Assembly (NCBI GenBank): GCA_963725215.1
Contig: CAVRXQ010000002.1
Span: 644,087-708,086, forward strand
From: CAVRXQ01 sp963725215
GTDB lineage: Bacteria; Actinomycetota; Acidimicrobiia; Acidimicrobiales; Bog-793
Length of the DNA stretch: 64,000 nt
Reading direction: 5' to 3'
Part shown: piece after piece, positions 7,634-15,663 of the stretch
Layout: every line of letters starts with the position of its first letter
Position numbering within the stretch: the first letter of the stretch is position 1
The notes under the pieces: model-generated
Seen by the model: the letters and a program-made list of their open reading frames with translations, nothing else
What the model was told of the DNA's origin: nothing
Database searches by the model: none
Translations under genes and position numbers: made by a program

Positions 7634-9247
7634 TCAGTCGTAGGTGCCCTCGACAATCCAGCCGCCGCGCTCGAGCGAGACGAGGTGCGCATGACCGGCT
7701 TCGGTGACGACCTGGAAACGCGCGCGACGGCGTTGCGCGCGCCGGTCCCACCAGCGCTCATCGATCGGCCACGGTCCCGCCCATCCGAAAAGCTGGATGG
7801 CCGCGGCACGGCCGATCGCAAGGCTCGCCGGCTTCCCCGTCGGCTGTCCGCGGCCGTCGACGCCGATGTGGTTGCCGCGCGCATCGAGGAGTTCTGCTGG
7901 GGGCGGATTGGCAAAGACGACGGTCGGGTTCAAAGGAGGGAGCTGTCCCGGCCAGGGGCTCGCGGCATCGGACTTGTCGGGCAAGGGGTCACCGGCCGGG
8001 ACGAGACGGACGCGCTCTTTCGGTCCGCGTCCGCCGACGAGCAGGGGAAAAACGACCTCTTCCGCACCGAGCAGGCTCTGGACACGCGCGAGGGCGCGCG
8101 CCGCACGTTCAGGATCACCGCGACGGCCCCACAGTTCGAGCTGCCGACCGACGTCGGGAGTCACCTCGATCGGGTCGAGGCGAAGACGAATGACCCCTCC
8201 GCCCTCGTCCTCCTGCGAGCACGTGGAGCCGCGCGCCTGGGTGATCCACGCCTCCATCTGGAGACGGAGCCGCTCCACGACAAGGGCGGGGTGTACCGCG
8301 GCGTCGTTCACCCAGCGGCGGACGAGACGCTCGCCTCCTGACAATTCGACCTCGATCTCGACCAGGGTGCAGGCGAGGCCGTCTTCGGCGAGTTCGCCTG
8401 CCAGGCGCTCGGCGAGTTCGCGAACACAGAAAGCAGCAGCTTCCACGGCAGATGCAGGCTGCTCGAGCACCGTCTCGACTGATCGTGATCCTTGGTTTCG
8501 ACGCGACCCGCGTAATGCACCGTCTTTTCCGCGCGCGAGCAAATGTGCTCGCGCGCCATCACGACCGAAGCGCGCGAGCACATCTGCTTCGTCGAGCGCG
8601 GCGAAGGCTCCGAGGGTCGTCACCCCGAGGCGACCGAGCAGATCCGAGAGCTCGGGACGCTCGAGACATTCGACGCCGAAGGGCGCCAAGAACGCGGCGC
8701 TCTCATTCGCTGGGACGATCTCCCCGCAGCGCGCGGCGAGCGTCGCGGCAAACCGACCGTCCGCGATGCCGATGCGCCACCACGATCCGGTGAGCGAGGT
8801 GTGCTCCGCAACACCAGTGCGTTTTGTACAGGGACCGACACGGTTTGCGAGCGCGTCCAGCGCAGCACCTACTGATGCGGCGAGTGACTCCTCGCCACCG
8901 AAGTAGCGCGCCGGACCGCGTACCGGAAAGGCCGCCCACCCAGGACGATCGACGACGACGTCAGCGCCGAAATCAGAGAGCGCGGCGGCGACAAGCTCGA
9001 AGGCACGCGACTCCCCTCCCGGATCTTCCGCGCGCACGACGAGACCGGGACAGCACGACACCGCCTCGCGCTGGCGCTGATTGGTGCGCACGCCACAAGC
9101 GCGCGTGGCTCGCGACACCGCGACGACCATTCCGCTCACAGTGACGGCCACCAGGTCGTTGGGACCGAAGCCCGCCGCGGTCACCGGCCAGTCCGGACAG
9201 ACGACGACGAGCGTCCGCTCGACCGAGGGAACGCGCCTCGTGCTCAC
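7634..9247 (-). CDS. imuB: ImuB, catalytically inactive Y-family polymerase of the SOS mutasome
   Basis: A 537-residue DinB-like protein. The Y-family fold is traceable, for example LLGRLGVTTLGAFAALDEADVLARFGRDG in the helix-hairpin-helix region (quoted in part) and the little-finger domain after it. The catalytic acidic residues are missing: the first motif reads VVVCPDWPV instead of a D-x-D type site and there is no DE pair in the second. This is the signature of ImuB, which acts as the adaptor linking DnaE2 to the beta clamp. A clamp-binding motif, RQLELWG, is present near residue 395. The ATG overlaps the imuA' stop by 4 bases, so the two are translationally coupled under the imuA' SOS box. 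Confidence 0.88.
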   Translation of the reverse strand: MSTRRVPSVERTLVVVCPDWPVTAAGFGPNDLVAVTVSGMVVAVSRATRACGVRTNQRQREAVSCCPGLVVRAEDPGGESRAFELVAAALSDFGADVVVDRPGWAAFPVRGPARYFGGEESLAASVGAALDALANRVGPCTKRTGVAEHTSLTGSWWRIGIADGRFAATLAARCGEIVPANESAAFLAPFGVECLERPELSDLLGRLGVTTLGAFAALDEADVLARFGRDGARAHLLARGKDGALRGSRRNQGSRSVETVLEQPASAVEAAAFCVRELAERLAGELAEDGLACTLVEIEVELSGGERLVRRWVNDAAVHPALVVERLRLQMEAWITQARGSTCSQEDEGGGVIRLRLDPIEVTPDVGRQLELWGRRGDPERAARALARVQSLLGAEEVVFPLLVGGRGPKERVRLVPAGDPLPDKSDAASPWPGQLPPLNPTVVFANPPPAELLDARGNHIGVDGRGQPTGKPASLAIGRAAAIQLFGWAGPWPIDERWWDRRAQRRRARFQVVTEAGHAHLVSLERGGWIVEGTYD

Positions 9248-9984
9248 CGCACAGCGATCTCTTCACGCCGCACCGGCGGAAGGGAACCTGCGGTGACCGT
9301 CGAGATCGCGGGGGCGCTCCCCGCTTTCAACCAGAACGACGCGCGCAGCGTGCGCGGCGTCGCAGATCGGCGGGTCGCGACGACGTCGATGTAGCGATGA
9401 GCCAGTCGCCCGGTGCCGGGAGCGAGGCCGCCGAAAGTGCTCCCCGCGACCTCGATGCGCACGTCCACTCCTTCAGCAACCGGGCGAGGAAACGACGCGA
9501 CGGCGAGCGAACCGGAGAGAACGACGAGAACCGACCGGCGTTCGCGCGCCCTCGCCGTGAGGCGGCGGAGCTCGGCTACCGAGGTATCGGCCGGAGCGAG
9601 GACGACGTCGCAACCGTCCAAGAGCGCGGCGACGATCGGGGCCAGCTTGGAGCCGGGACGGGGAACGAGGGCGAGGCGATCGAGCGCCACGCCGAGCTCG
9701 GCTGCCGCGACGACTCCGAGGTCGGCCATCCCCACCGCGGCGCACCACGCTCCCTCGGTGCTCGCCTGAGCGATGAGGGAACACGCGAGCGCCGTCACAC
9801 CTGCGTGACCGACCGTCGAGATCGCGACCGTGCTCCCCCGCCTGAGCCCGGGGGTACCGAGCAGCTCGGTGAAGGCGGGCGCCACCGGCAACAGCTCGTC
9901 ACGTGCGAGGACGGTCGGTCGCAGTCGGTCAGCGAGGAGGCGTGGCGAGGTGGCCGAGGCGGGCGCTGGCGACCTGAGAGTCAC
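9244..9984 (-). CDS. imuA': ImuA' (RecA-like accessory protein of the SOS mutasome)
   Basis: A 246-residue RecA-fold protein lacking an obvious Walker A motif, as in the actinobacterial ImuA' proteins that pair with ImuB. The segment GSTVAISTVGHAGVTALACSLIAQ is where a P-loop would be in RecA; here GHAGVTA replaces GKT/S (quoted in parts under the length limit). Later strands VLAPADTSVAELRR and RSVLVVLSGSLA fit the RecA core. The GTG at 9984 lies 6 bases after a TATGCT -10 box, giving a leaderless message; an ATG at 10035 would put the SOS box inside the gene. Operon order is imuA'-imuB, with the amidase and dnaE2 following. Confidence 0.8.
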   Translation of the reverse strand: MTLRSPAPASATSPRLLADRLRPTVLARDELLPVAPAFTELLGTPGLRRGSTVAISTVGHAGVTALACSLIAQASTEGAWCAAVGMADLGVVAAAELGVALDRLALVPRPGSKLAPIVAALLDGCDVVLAPADTSVAELRRLTARARERRSVLVVLSGSLAVASFPRPVAEGVDVRIEVAGSTFGGLAPGTGRLAHRYIDVVATRRSATPRTLRASFWLKAGSAPAISTVTAGSLPPVRREEIAVR

Positions 9985-9990
9985 CGACGG

Positions 9991-10011
9991 AGCATATCGA
10001 ACATATGTTCG
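9991..10011 (-). promoter_or_regulatory. LexA/SOS box and -10 of imuA'-imuB
   Basis: CGAACATATGTTCG at 9998-10011 is a perfect, fully palindromic LexA operator. On the minus strand TATGCT (9996-9991) follows at once and the GTG start comes 6 bases later. The distance from box edge to first codon, 13 bases, is identical to that at dnaE2. Confidence 0.88.
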
Positions 10012-10110
10012 ACCGTCCTGTCGGAAAGTCTCCATCCACTCAATTCAGTCGGATCCGTACGTGTTCGCTTCTTGTGTGCATCCGAACAACGAACAGCTGC
10101 CGAGGAGCTC

Positions 10111-10821
10111 CTAACCTTCGGTCGCCGCGACAGGAGCGATCAAAGCCGGGTCCTTGTACTCCACCCTCCCGACACGCCGATCGACGGGCACGAACGAGAG
10201 CGTGCCCTCCTCGGCGGGGCGGAGCAGACCCTCGAGTTCGTCTGGCTCGGACAGCTCGTCGCCGATCCACAACTCGAGCGCGTCTTGCTCTAGGACCACC
10301 GGCATCCGGTCGTGAACCGCCGAAACCTCTTTGTTCGCGTCGGTCGTGATGATCGTGCAAGAGCGCAGCCAGCTTCGGTCCCTGTTCTCAGCGGACCGAT
10401 CACGCCATACCTCCCACAACCCCGCGAACGCCATCGGTTCATTGTCGGCACGAGTGAAGTAGAAGGGTTGCCGCTTCCCGTTCCCGTCTTTTCGCCACTC
10501 GTAGAACCCGTCAGCGATCACCGCGAGACGGCGCGCTTCAAAAGCGGCGCGATACGACGGCTTCGTCGCGATCGACTCTGCTCTCGCGTTGAACATCCGA
10601 CTTCCGACCGACAGATCCTTCGCCCACGACGGAACAAGCCCCCACCGGAATTCATCGAGGACACGACCGTGCTCTTCTTCTTCCACGAGTCCGAGCGCCG
10701 TCTCCGTCGGTGCGACGTTGTAACTCGGCCGATAGTCGTCGCGCACACCAGGGGCGAGCCTTGCTTCGAAGAAGCTCAGGAGTTCATCGATCGGGGTCGC
10801 GAGGACGTACCGGCCACACAT
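10111..10821 (-). CDS. SRAP (HMCES/YedK-type) DNA abasic-site crosslinking protein
   Basis: A 236-residue SOS-response-associated peptidase family protein. The invariant Cys2 (MCGRY) that crosslinks to abasic sites in single-stranded DNA is present, with NVAPTETAL, RWGLVPSWAKD, NARAES, the catalytic glutamate in GFYEWRKDG and the histidine in VHDRMPVV. All active-site residues are intact. It lies 126 bases upstream of the imuA' start on the same strand and 18 bases after a small membrane protein gene. No SOS box is visible directly before it, so its SOS induction is not shown, but its position beside the mutasome fits a shared DNA-damage role. ATG at 10821 is set by Cys2. Confidence 0.92.
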   Translation of the reverse strand: MCGRYVLATPIDELLSFFEARLAPGVRDDYRPSYNVAPTETALGLVEEEEHGRVLDEFRWGLVPSWAKDLSVGSRMFNARAESIATKPSYRAAFEARRLAVIADGFYEWRKDGNGKRQPFYFTRADNEPMAFAGLWEVWRDRSAENRDRSWLRSCTIITTDANKEVSAVHDRMPVVLEQDALELWIGDELSEPDELEGLLRPAEEGTLSFVPVDRRVGRVEYKDPALIAPVAATEG

Positions 10822-10839
10822 CGAAAAGACCGCCGTGCG

Positions 10840-11043
10840 TCAGGCGCGTGAGCGACGAACCAGAAACCGTGCGAGCAAGAAGACGATGACGACGATCACT
10901 ACGAGCTTGAGGATCGTCCAGACGACGCCCGCGACCGCGGTCAAAACGGCGAACGCGATGACAACGAGGACCGCGAAGGTGACGAGAACGCCGACGGCGT
11001 GGAGGGGGCGGATGTGGCGGGTTTTCTGATCGGGCTGGAGCAT
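10840..11043 (-). CDS. Small two-helix membrane protein
   Basis: A 67-residue protein with a short basic N-terminus and two hydrophobic segments (about residues 17-40 and 43-60, rich in Val, Leu, Ile and Ala), ending in a basic tail RFLVRRSRA. It has an AAAGGA Shine-Dalgarno stretch about 7 bases before the ATG at 11043. I do not recognise a family. It is 18 bases upstream of the SRAP gene on the same strand, so the two are probably co-transcribed. Codon positions keep the high GC third-position bias of neighbouring genes, which supports real coding. Confidence 0.6.
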   Translation of the reverse strand: MLQPDQKTRHIRPLHAVGVLVTFAVLVVIAFAVLTAVAGVVWTILKLVVIVVIVFLLARFLVRRSRA

Positions 11044-11134
11044 CGAACGGGTCCTTTGCTTGTTAGATGCAAGCGTACCGGCACCTAGTTCTTCGCCCCT
11101 CTCCTACCTGGGCCGACGCCGCGTCGCCGCAGCC

Positions 11135-11172
11135 GGCGCTGGCGCTGGCGCTGGCGCTGGCGCTGGCGCTGG
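11135..11172. repeat. Hexanucleotide tandem repeat (GGCGCT)x6
   Basis: Six perfect copies of GGCGCT followed by GG. It lies about 90 bases upstream of the lipoprotein start, outside any gene I support. A repeat like this is prone to slippage and its length could vary between strains. Confidence 0.9.
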
Positions 11173-11264
11173 AAGACGAGAATCTGCAGCGCACGCCGTT
11201 AGGCTCAGTTGTTCGAGATTCGATGCGACGCCGTCCTCGCGCAATGAGGAGGTATCCAATAGAT

Positions 11265-11756
11265 ATGGTGCGGATCCCGACTTCACGGGGTGCCCGACCA
11301 GGCGTTTTGGCCGTGGCGTCCCTCCTCGTCCTTTCCGGATCGCTCCTGTTATCGGCGTGCTCGTCCGGCGCAACCGGCGGCGGCCCCTCCACGGGCAAGA
11401 ACGCGGTCGGACAGATCACCGCCAACTGGACCGCGTTCTTCAAGGGCACGACGCCTGCGACCGAGAAGGCCTCTCTACTTCAGAACGGGTCGGAGTTCGT
11501 CTCGTTCATCAAGGCGCAGGCGAAAACCTCGACGGCGAAGTCGGTCACCGTGAAGGTGACGAAGGTGAAGCTCACCTCGAGGACGACGGCAACGGTGACC
11601 TACACGATCCTGCTCGGCGGCACGCCTGAGCTTTCCGGCTCGAAGGGAAAGGCGATCTTCCAAAACGGCAAATGGAAAGTCAGTGACTCGAGCTTCTGCG
11701 CGCTGTTGTCTTTGGAAGGAACCGCCTCTCAGGTGAAGGCCTGCGCGAAGTCCTAA
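11265..11756 (+). CDS. Putative secreted lipoprotein, unknown function
   Basis: A 163-residue protein with a lipoprotein signal peptide: basic start, hydrophobic core VLAVASLLVLSGSLLL, and lipobox LLSAC, with the lipidated Cys at about residue 31. The mature part is a Gly/Ser linker followed by a small alpha+beta domain (NWTAFFKGTTPATEKASLL, then VKVTKVKLTSRTTATVTYTI and WKVSDSSFCALLSL). This resembles the NTF2-like or low-molecular-weight actinobacterial lipoprotein folds with one disulfide near the C-terminus, but no family can be named surely. An AGGAGG lies 12 bases before the ATG at 11265; an in-frame ATG at 11244 is possible. It stands alone between unrelated genes. Confidence 0.7.
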   Translation: MVRIPTSRGARPGVLAVASLLVLSGSLLLSACSSGATGGGPSTGKNAVGQITANWTAFFKGTTPATEKASLLQNGSEFVSFIKAQAKTSTAKSVTVKVTKVKLTSRTTATVTYTILLGGTPELSGSKGKAIFQNGKWKVSDSSFCALLSLEGTASQVKACAKS

Positions 11757-11867
11757 CGGTAACGGGAATGCCTCGAGGAAGCACGTCCAGCTTGGCGCAT
11801 TCCTAATCGGCTAAGGACGCTCGCGACCTCGAGGGGGTCCGATTCGGTCTCGTCGAGGCGGCGCTCC

Positions 11868-12782
11868 TCACTCGAGCGCGATCCCCCATGAAGCGCGAAA
11901 GCGCTCACCAGGCTCGACGACTGCGAACCCGTCTCGGCTCACAAACGCGTTCGGCGGCGCGGTCATTGGCTCGAGCGCCAGGGCGCTTCGACGTTGGGCT
12001 TCGCCGAGCGTGTCCGCCGTAAAGCACATAACGTGGGTGAAGTTCTCGTCACCCCAGACGACGACCGGGTCGGCGGCTTCCTCGGGCCAAAAACGTGCGT
12101 TCCACGTCCCATCGGACTGGCGATCGAGCTCGCTGAAGGCGTCGTCGATGACTTGACCACGAAGTGCGAGACGACTGGTTATCGAAGCGAACTCGGACTG
12201 ATCTGTCGGTTCCGAATCAACCGGCAACATTCGATCGTTCACGACTACGTGGCGACGCGCAGGGATCGCGACTGAGGCGGAGTCGAGCCCAACTGACCCG
12301 GCGACGAGATACGGATGAAACCCGAGCGCAAACGGCGCGTCCTCGTCGTCACGGTTTTCGAAGGTCGTCGACACGATGAGCGAACCGGCATCAACGCGAT
12401 AGGTGACGTCGAGTTGCCACCACCATGGGTATGCCGGCTGGGGACCGAGGCGGAGCGAGCAAGAGACAGCCGACTCGTCGAGACGCTCGATGCGGAACGG
12501 AAGCCAACGGACGATGCCGTGGATCGAGTTGTGGCGATCCGGCTCGTCCAACGGCGCGTTCGCGCGCCGAGAACCGAACCGATAGGCGCCGTCAGCGAGA
12601 CGGTTCGGCCACGGCGCGAGCACTTGGCCGCGCCCTGCAGACGACATTTCGTCTTCGGAGAATCCCCAGAGAACGGGCCGGTCGTCGACCGAGAACTCGC
12701 GCAGAGTCGCTCCAATTTCGGTGATCGTCGCTGTCGTTCCGTCCGCGACGATCACGAATTGTTCGCCGCTCGGTCGCGACAT
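11868..12782 (-). CDS. Aldose 1-epimerase family protein
   Basis: A 304-residue mutarotase-fold protein, close to the family length. Recognisable motifs are LAPWPNRLADGAYRF near residue 55, the substrate-binding histidine in NSIHGIVRW, the catalytic histidine in ALGFHPYLVAG and the catalytic glutamate near ALEPMTAPPNAF. This set is typical of the YphB/GalM-like branch that interconverts anomers of hexoses. The substrate is not evident. The start ATG at 12782 is 53 bases from the divergent surE start; an in-frame extension upstream would run into surE. The two genes share a short divergent promoter region. Confidence 0.85.
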   Translation of the reverse strand: MSRPSGEQFVIVADGTTATITEIGATLREFSVDDRPVLWGFSEDEMSSAGRGQVLAPWPNRLADGAYRFGSRRANAPLDEPDRHNSIHGIVRWLPFRIERLDESAVSCSLRLGPQPAYPWWWQLDVTYRVDAGSLIVSTTFENRDDEDAPFALGFHPYLVAGSVGLDSASVAIPARRHVVVNDRMLPVDSEPTDQSEFASITSRLALRGQVIDDAFSELDRQSDGTWNARFWPEEAADPVVVWGDENFTHVMCFTADTLGEAQRRSALALEPMTAPPNAFVSRDGFAVVEPGERFRASWGIALE

Positions 12783-12834
12783 CGTCGGTATGGTACCGAT
12801 GGATCGGCGACGGCTCCGGCGGAGGAGACGACTC

Positions 12835-13638
12835 GTGCACATTCTCGTGACGAACGACGACGGCGTGTTCGCGCCGGGAATCGCTTCGCTTGCGGCGACT
12901 CTCGCCGAAGCGGGACATGACGTCGTCGTCGTCGCGCCGCTCGAAGACCAAAGTGGGTCCAGTGCCGCGACCGGCGTGCAGCCCCAGTCGTCCGCCGACG
13001 CCCTCGCGCTCGAAGCCGTCGAGCTCGAACGGGCGACAGGAGTGCGCGCCTACGGCATCGCATCGCTTCCAGCGGCGTGCGTGGCGATCGCGCTCGGCGG
13101 TGCCCTCGGGCCTCCCGCCGAACTCGTCGTATCCGGCATCAACCGCGGTCGCAATATCGGGCGACTGATTCTCCACTCTGGGACCGTCGGAGCTGCGTTC
13201 ACGGCGTCGAAATTCGGCCGGTCGGCACTCGCGATCAGCATCAAGTCCGACGGCAAAGCGCCTGTCCATTTCGCCACTGCGGCAGAGATCGCGGCCGCGC
13301 TCATCGAGCCGCTCGCGTCGATGGAACCGGGAAGCGTGCTCAACTGCAATGTCCCGAACAAACCCCTCGACGAGATCCGAGGGGTGCGCCGCGCGTATCT
13401 CAGTGAGTCGGACATCTTCCATTCGACGAGCATCGACGCGGGGCGTATCCGCGTCTCGCTCGGTTATCGGGGCCAGTCGAGGCGCCCTGACGATGACGAA
13501 GCGCTGACGAGCGCAGGATTCGTCTCGTTGACCGCGTTGTCTCCCCCGAGGGAGGACTCGGACCCGAAGGTCCAGGCGCGGGTGGACGAACTCGCGGACA
13601 ATCTCGACGGTCGCTTCGGGGCCGACCGACGGGACTGA
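12835..13638 (+). CDS. surE: 5'/3'-nucleotidase SurE
   Basis: A 267-residue SurE-family phosphatase that dephosphorylates nucleoside monophosphates. The metal site is seen in HILVTNDDGVFAPG at the very start, the serine in the GSSAATG loop, and SGINRGRNIG in the middle. The usual asparagine motif SGxNxGxN is preserved. I chose GTG at 12835 because GGAGGAG sits 7 bases upstream; the ATG at 12799 adds an arginine run not found in the family. The C-terminal ~40 residues are more variable. It is divergent from the aldose epimerase. Confidence 0.9.
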   Translation: MHILVTNDDGVFAPGIASLAATLAEAGHDVVVVAPLEDQSGSSAATGVQPQSSADALALEAVELERATGVRAYGIASLPAACVAIALGGALGPPAELVVSGINRGRNIGRLILHSGTVGAAFTASKFGRSALAISIKSDGKAPVHFATAAEIAAALIEPLASMEPGSVLNCNVPNKPLDEIRGVRRAYLSESDIFHSTSIDAGRIRVSLGYRGQSRRPDDDEALTSAGFVSLTALSPPREDSDPKVQARVDELADNLDGRFGADRRD

Positions 13639-14062
13639 CCAGTCTCGAGGGCTCGACCGAGTCGTTGCGCAGGTGACTGAGGCCCTTCGCGACCGTCTGA
13701 TCAGTGATTTTATGCCGCTGGAGCGCGCAACGTGAACGATCGGTAACATGACGGCCTCAGCCATAGACGGGGTCGACGGAGCGCGCGCCGGACCCCGGCC
13801 GGTCATTCGCCGGAGCGAGACCCTCACAAACTCATAGACGAGCGCGCGCGGGCGGTGCACGAAAGTGCATGCCCTTAGTCAAAGGAGCGACGCGAGAACC
13901 AAGCGAAGGGCTCGGCCAGCCTGCACCTCGCACGGGTGAGTTTCACCCCGATCTGGATTCGCCCTGCCGGCATCGGATCACGAGTCGAATGCAGTAAGGC
14001 GGTCGGCCCGCATCCCGACCCACCTGGACCAGTGGAAGAACCCCGATCCAAGGAGGCCTTCG
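13639..14062 (+). other. Gene-free region: likely long 5' leader of the Rpf-like gene
   Basis: I see no credible gene in these 424 bases. A hairpin at 13850-13874 has the stem GGGC/GCCC, one bulged G, GTGCAC/GTGCAT and a GAAA tetraloop. A second short hairpin, GGGTGA-GTT-TCACCC, lies near 13933-13948. AAGGAGG at 14050-14056 is the ribosome binding site of the next gene. Structured leaders before Rpf genes in actinobacteria can be cyclic-di-AMP riboswitches, but the conserved motifs of that class were not found. Confidence 0.4.
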
Positions 14063-14608
14063 ATGCGACCGCACCCAAAGCTTGCGATCACTTCGGCCAC
14101 AGTCATCCTCGGCACCGCCGGCGCGTTCGGCGTCGCCAACTTGAATACCAAGACCACAGCGCTCGTCCGCGCTGTGCGACATGTCACCCACACGCGCTTC
14201 GACGCGCGCGTGCGCCATACCCAAATACGGCTCCCTCGCGCCGCTCCGCCAATCCTCGCCGGGGCGTATCGCACGACCCCGATCCCCTATCTCTTCGCGC
14301 AACCAAGCCCACGCGTGCGTCCGACGCCAGTGACGCAGATCGGCCTCGCGGTCGCACCTTCTTCGGCAGCGACACCGTCAAAGTGGCTTGCGTTGAGAAC
14401 GTGCGAGTCTGACAACAACTACTCCGAGGACACCGGCAACGGTTACTACGGCGCTTATCAGTTCGCCGCATCGACGTGGTGGGGTCTCGGCCTCTCGGGT
14501 CTGCCGAGCACGGCAAGTCCGGCGCTTCAGAACGCCGCGGCGGCGAAACTGCAGAGACTCTCCGGTTGGTCTGCATGGCCGATCTGCTCGGAAGCCATCG
14601 GACTGTAA
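14063..14608 (+). CDS. Secreted Rpf-like (transglycosylase-fold) protein
   Basis: A 181-residue exported protein. The N-terminus has a basic start and a hydrophobic stretch (LAITSATVILGTAGAFGVA) consistent with a signal peptide. The C-terminal ~75 residues form the resuscitation-promoting-factor domain: WLALRTCESDNNYSEDTGNG contains the catalytic glutamate, followed by YYGAYQFAASTWWGLG and the final WPIC with the disulfide cysteine. Such proteins cleave peptidoglycan and can revive dormant cells. Between lies a ~75-residue Pro/Arg/Thr linker. AAGGAGG lies 6 bases before the ATG. The long leader upstream suggests post-transcriptional control. Confidence 0.88.
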   Translation: MRPHPKLAITSATVILGTAGAFGVANLNTKTTALVRAVRHVTHTRFDARVRHTQIRLPRAAPPILAGAYRTTPIPYLFAQPSPRVRPTPVTQIGLAVAPSSAATPSKWLALRTCESDNNYSEDTGNGYYGAYQFAASTWWGLGLSGLPSTASPALQNAAAAKLQRLSGWSAWPICSEAIGL

Positions 14609-14747
14609 GTACCGTGCGGAGGTCGGCGCAGTACTCGTGCAATTCGCCTTTGATGTTTCCTCGTCATCTTTTGAGCGCAGTCGATTCGCCGAACTTGCGG
14701 TCCCCATAGACACCTCGGCGCGCATCTCTCGATACATTCCTCGTCGC

Positions 14748-14990
14748 ATGGGTCACGATCGGGACATACTCGCCGATCGCCCGCCTTCTCTACCTGCGGA
14801 GTCTCGTCTGTCCCTCGATGCGCCCCACAGGAGAGAGATCCTCGACGCGCACTCGGCTGCCCTCGAGCAAGGCGCCGACGGGTACATCGATCCTTCCTCC
14901 GGGCTCTTCGTCCTCTCCGCTCGATACCTCGCGGCGCGCGGCTACTGCTGCGAGCAGGGATGCCGGCACTGCCCTTACGTCGAGAAATGA
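14748..14990 (+). CDS. DUF5522 family small cysteine-rich protein
   Basis: An 80-residue protein ending in GYCCEQGCRHCPY, the hallmark of DUF5522. The cysteine pattern C-C-x3-C-x2-C suggests a bound metal ion or cluster, but no function is established. Before it, HRREILDAHSAALEQGADGYIDPSSGLFVLSARYL (quoted here only for its family segments) is the rest of the domain. The start ATG at 14748 lies 9 bases after a TACATT -10-like box, so the message may be nearly leaderless. The gene stops 1 base before the ATG of the Dph6-like ATPase, so the two are surely co-transcribed. Confidence 0.7.
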   Translation: MGHDRDILADRPPSLPAESRLSLDAPHRREILDAHSAALEQGADGYIDPSSGLFVLSARYLAARGYCCEQGCRHCPYVEK

Positions 14991-14991
14991 G

Positions 14992-15663
14992 ATGAGCCAA
15001 AACGCGCGCGCCTGGATGAGTTGGTCGACTGGAAAAGACAGCACGCTCGCGCTCCATCTCGCCCGGACAAACGGATCGCTCGACGTCGTCGCACTGTTGA
15101 CGACGCTGAACGCGGATGCGAATCGGGTCGCGATGCACGCCGTGCGGCGAAGTTTGCTCGAAGCTCAGGCGGCCGCGCTCGGTCTTCCGCTCCACGTCGT
15201 CGAGCTGCCGTCACCGTGTCCGAACGAGGTCTACGAGGAAAAGATGGCATCGGCGATAGCTACGGCGGTCGAAGACGAGGTACGCCACATCGTCTTCGGC
15301 GACATATTTCTCCGCGACATCCGTGAGTACCGAGAGGCGATGCTCGAGGGAACCGGGATCTCTCCGGTCTTTCCCCTATGGCAGCGGCCGACCGACGCGC
15401 TCGCGGAGGAAATGGTCGCGTCGGGCGTCCGGGCCGTCATCACTTGCGTCGACCCGAATCAGGCGCCGCGAGCACTCGCCGGTCGGCGGTACGACCGGGC
15501 CCTGCTCGACGAGTTGCCTCCCGGTGTCGACGCGTGCGGAGAGAACGGCGAGTTCCACACCTTCGTCGTCGATGGCCCGGGGTTTGCTCACCCGCTCGAC
15601 GTCTCTGTCGGCGAGATCGTCGAACGTGACGGTTTTGTCTTCGCCGACGTTTTACCGACGTAG
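14992..15663 (+). CDS. Dph6-like ATP pyrophosphatase (PP-loop family, COG2102)
   Basis: A 223-residue PP-loop protein. SWSTGKDSTLAL near residue 10 is the SGGxDS-type ATP pyrophosphatase loop, and EYREAMLEGTGISPVFPLW and CGENGEFHTFVVDGP are the conserved blocks of the MJ0570/Dph6 family. In eukaryotes Dph6 amidates diphthine on EF2; bacteria have no diphthamide, so the bacterial role is unknown. It is translated directly after the DUF5522 gene (1-base gap). Its last 76 bases overlap the 3' end of the convergent BtuF-like gene, in different frames. Similar ATPases occur near cobalamin-binding proteins in other genomes as I recall, which would need a neighbourhood search. Confidence 0.8.
   Translation: MSQNARAWMSWSTGKDSTLALHLARTNGSLDVVALLTTLNADANRVAMHAVRRSLLEAQAAALGLPLHVVELPSPCPNEVYEEKMASAIATAVEDEVRHIVFGDIFLRDIREYREAMLEGTGISPVFPLWQRPTDALAEEMVASGVRAVITCVDPNQAPRALAGRRYDRALLDELPPGVDACGENGEFHTFVVDGPGFAHPLDVSVGEIVERDGFVFADVLPT

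Noticed and set aside
12592..13860. A 422-codon minus-strand frame opposite surE
   Set aside because: Arg/Asp/Glu-rich shadow with no domain; surE on the plus strand is complete.
13639..14062. Cyclic-di-AMP (ydaO) riboswitch before the Rpf-like gene
   Set aside because: The position fits, but the conserved GCCGAAUCC-like and GGGGAA motifs were not found, so only a structured leader is claimed.
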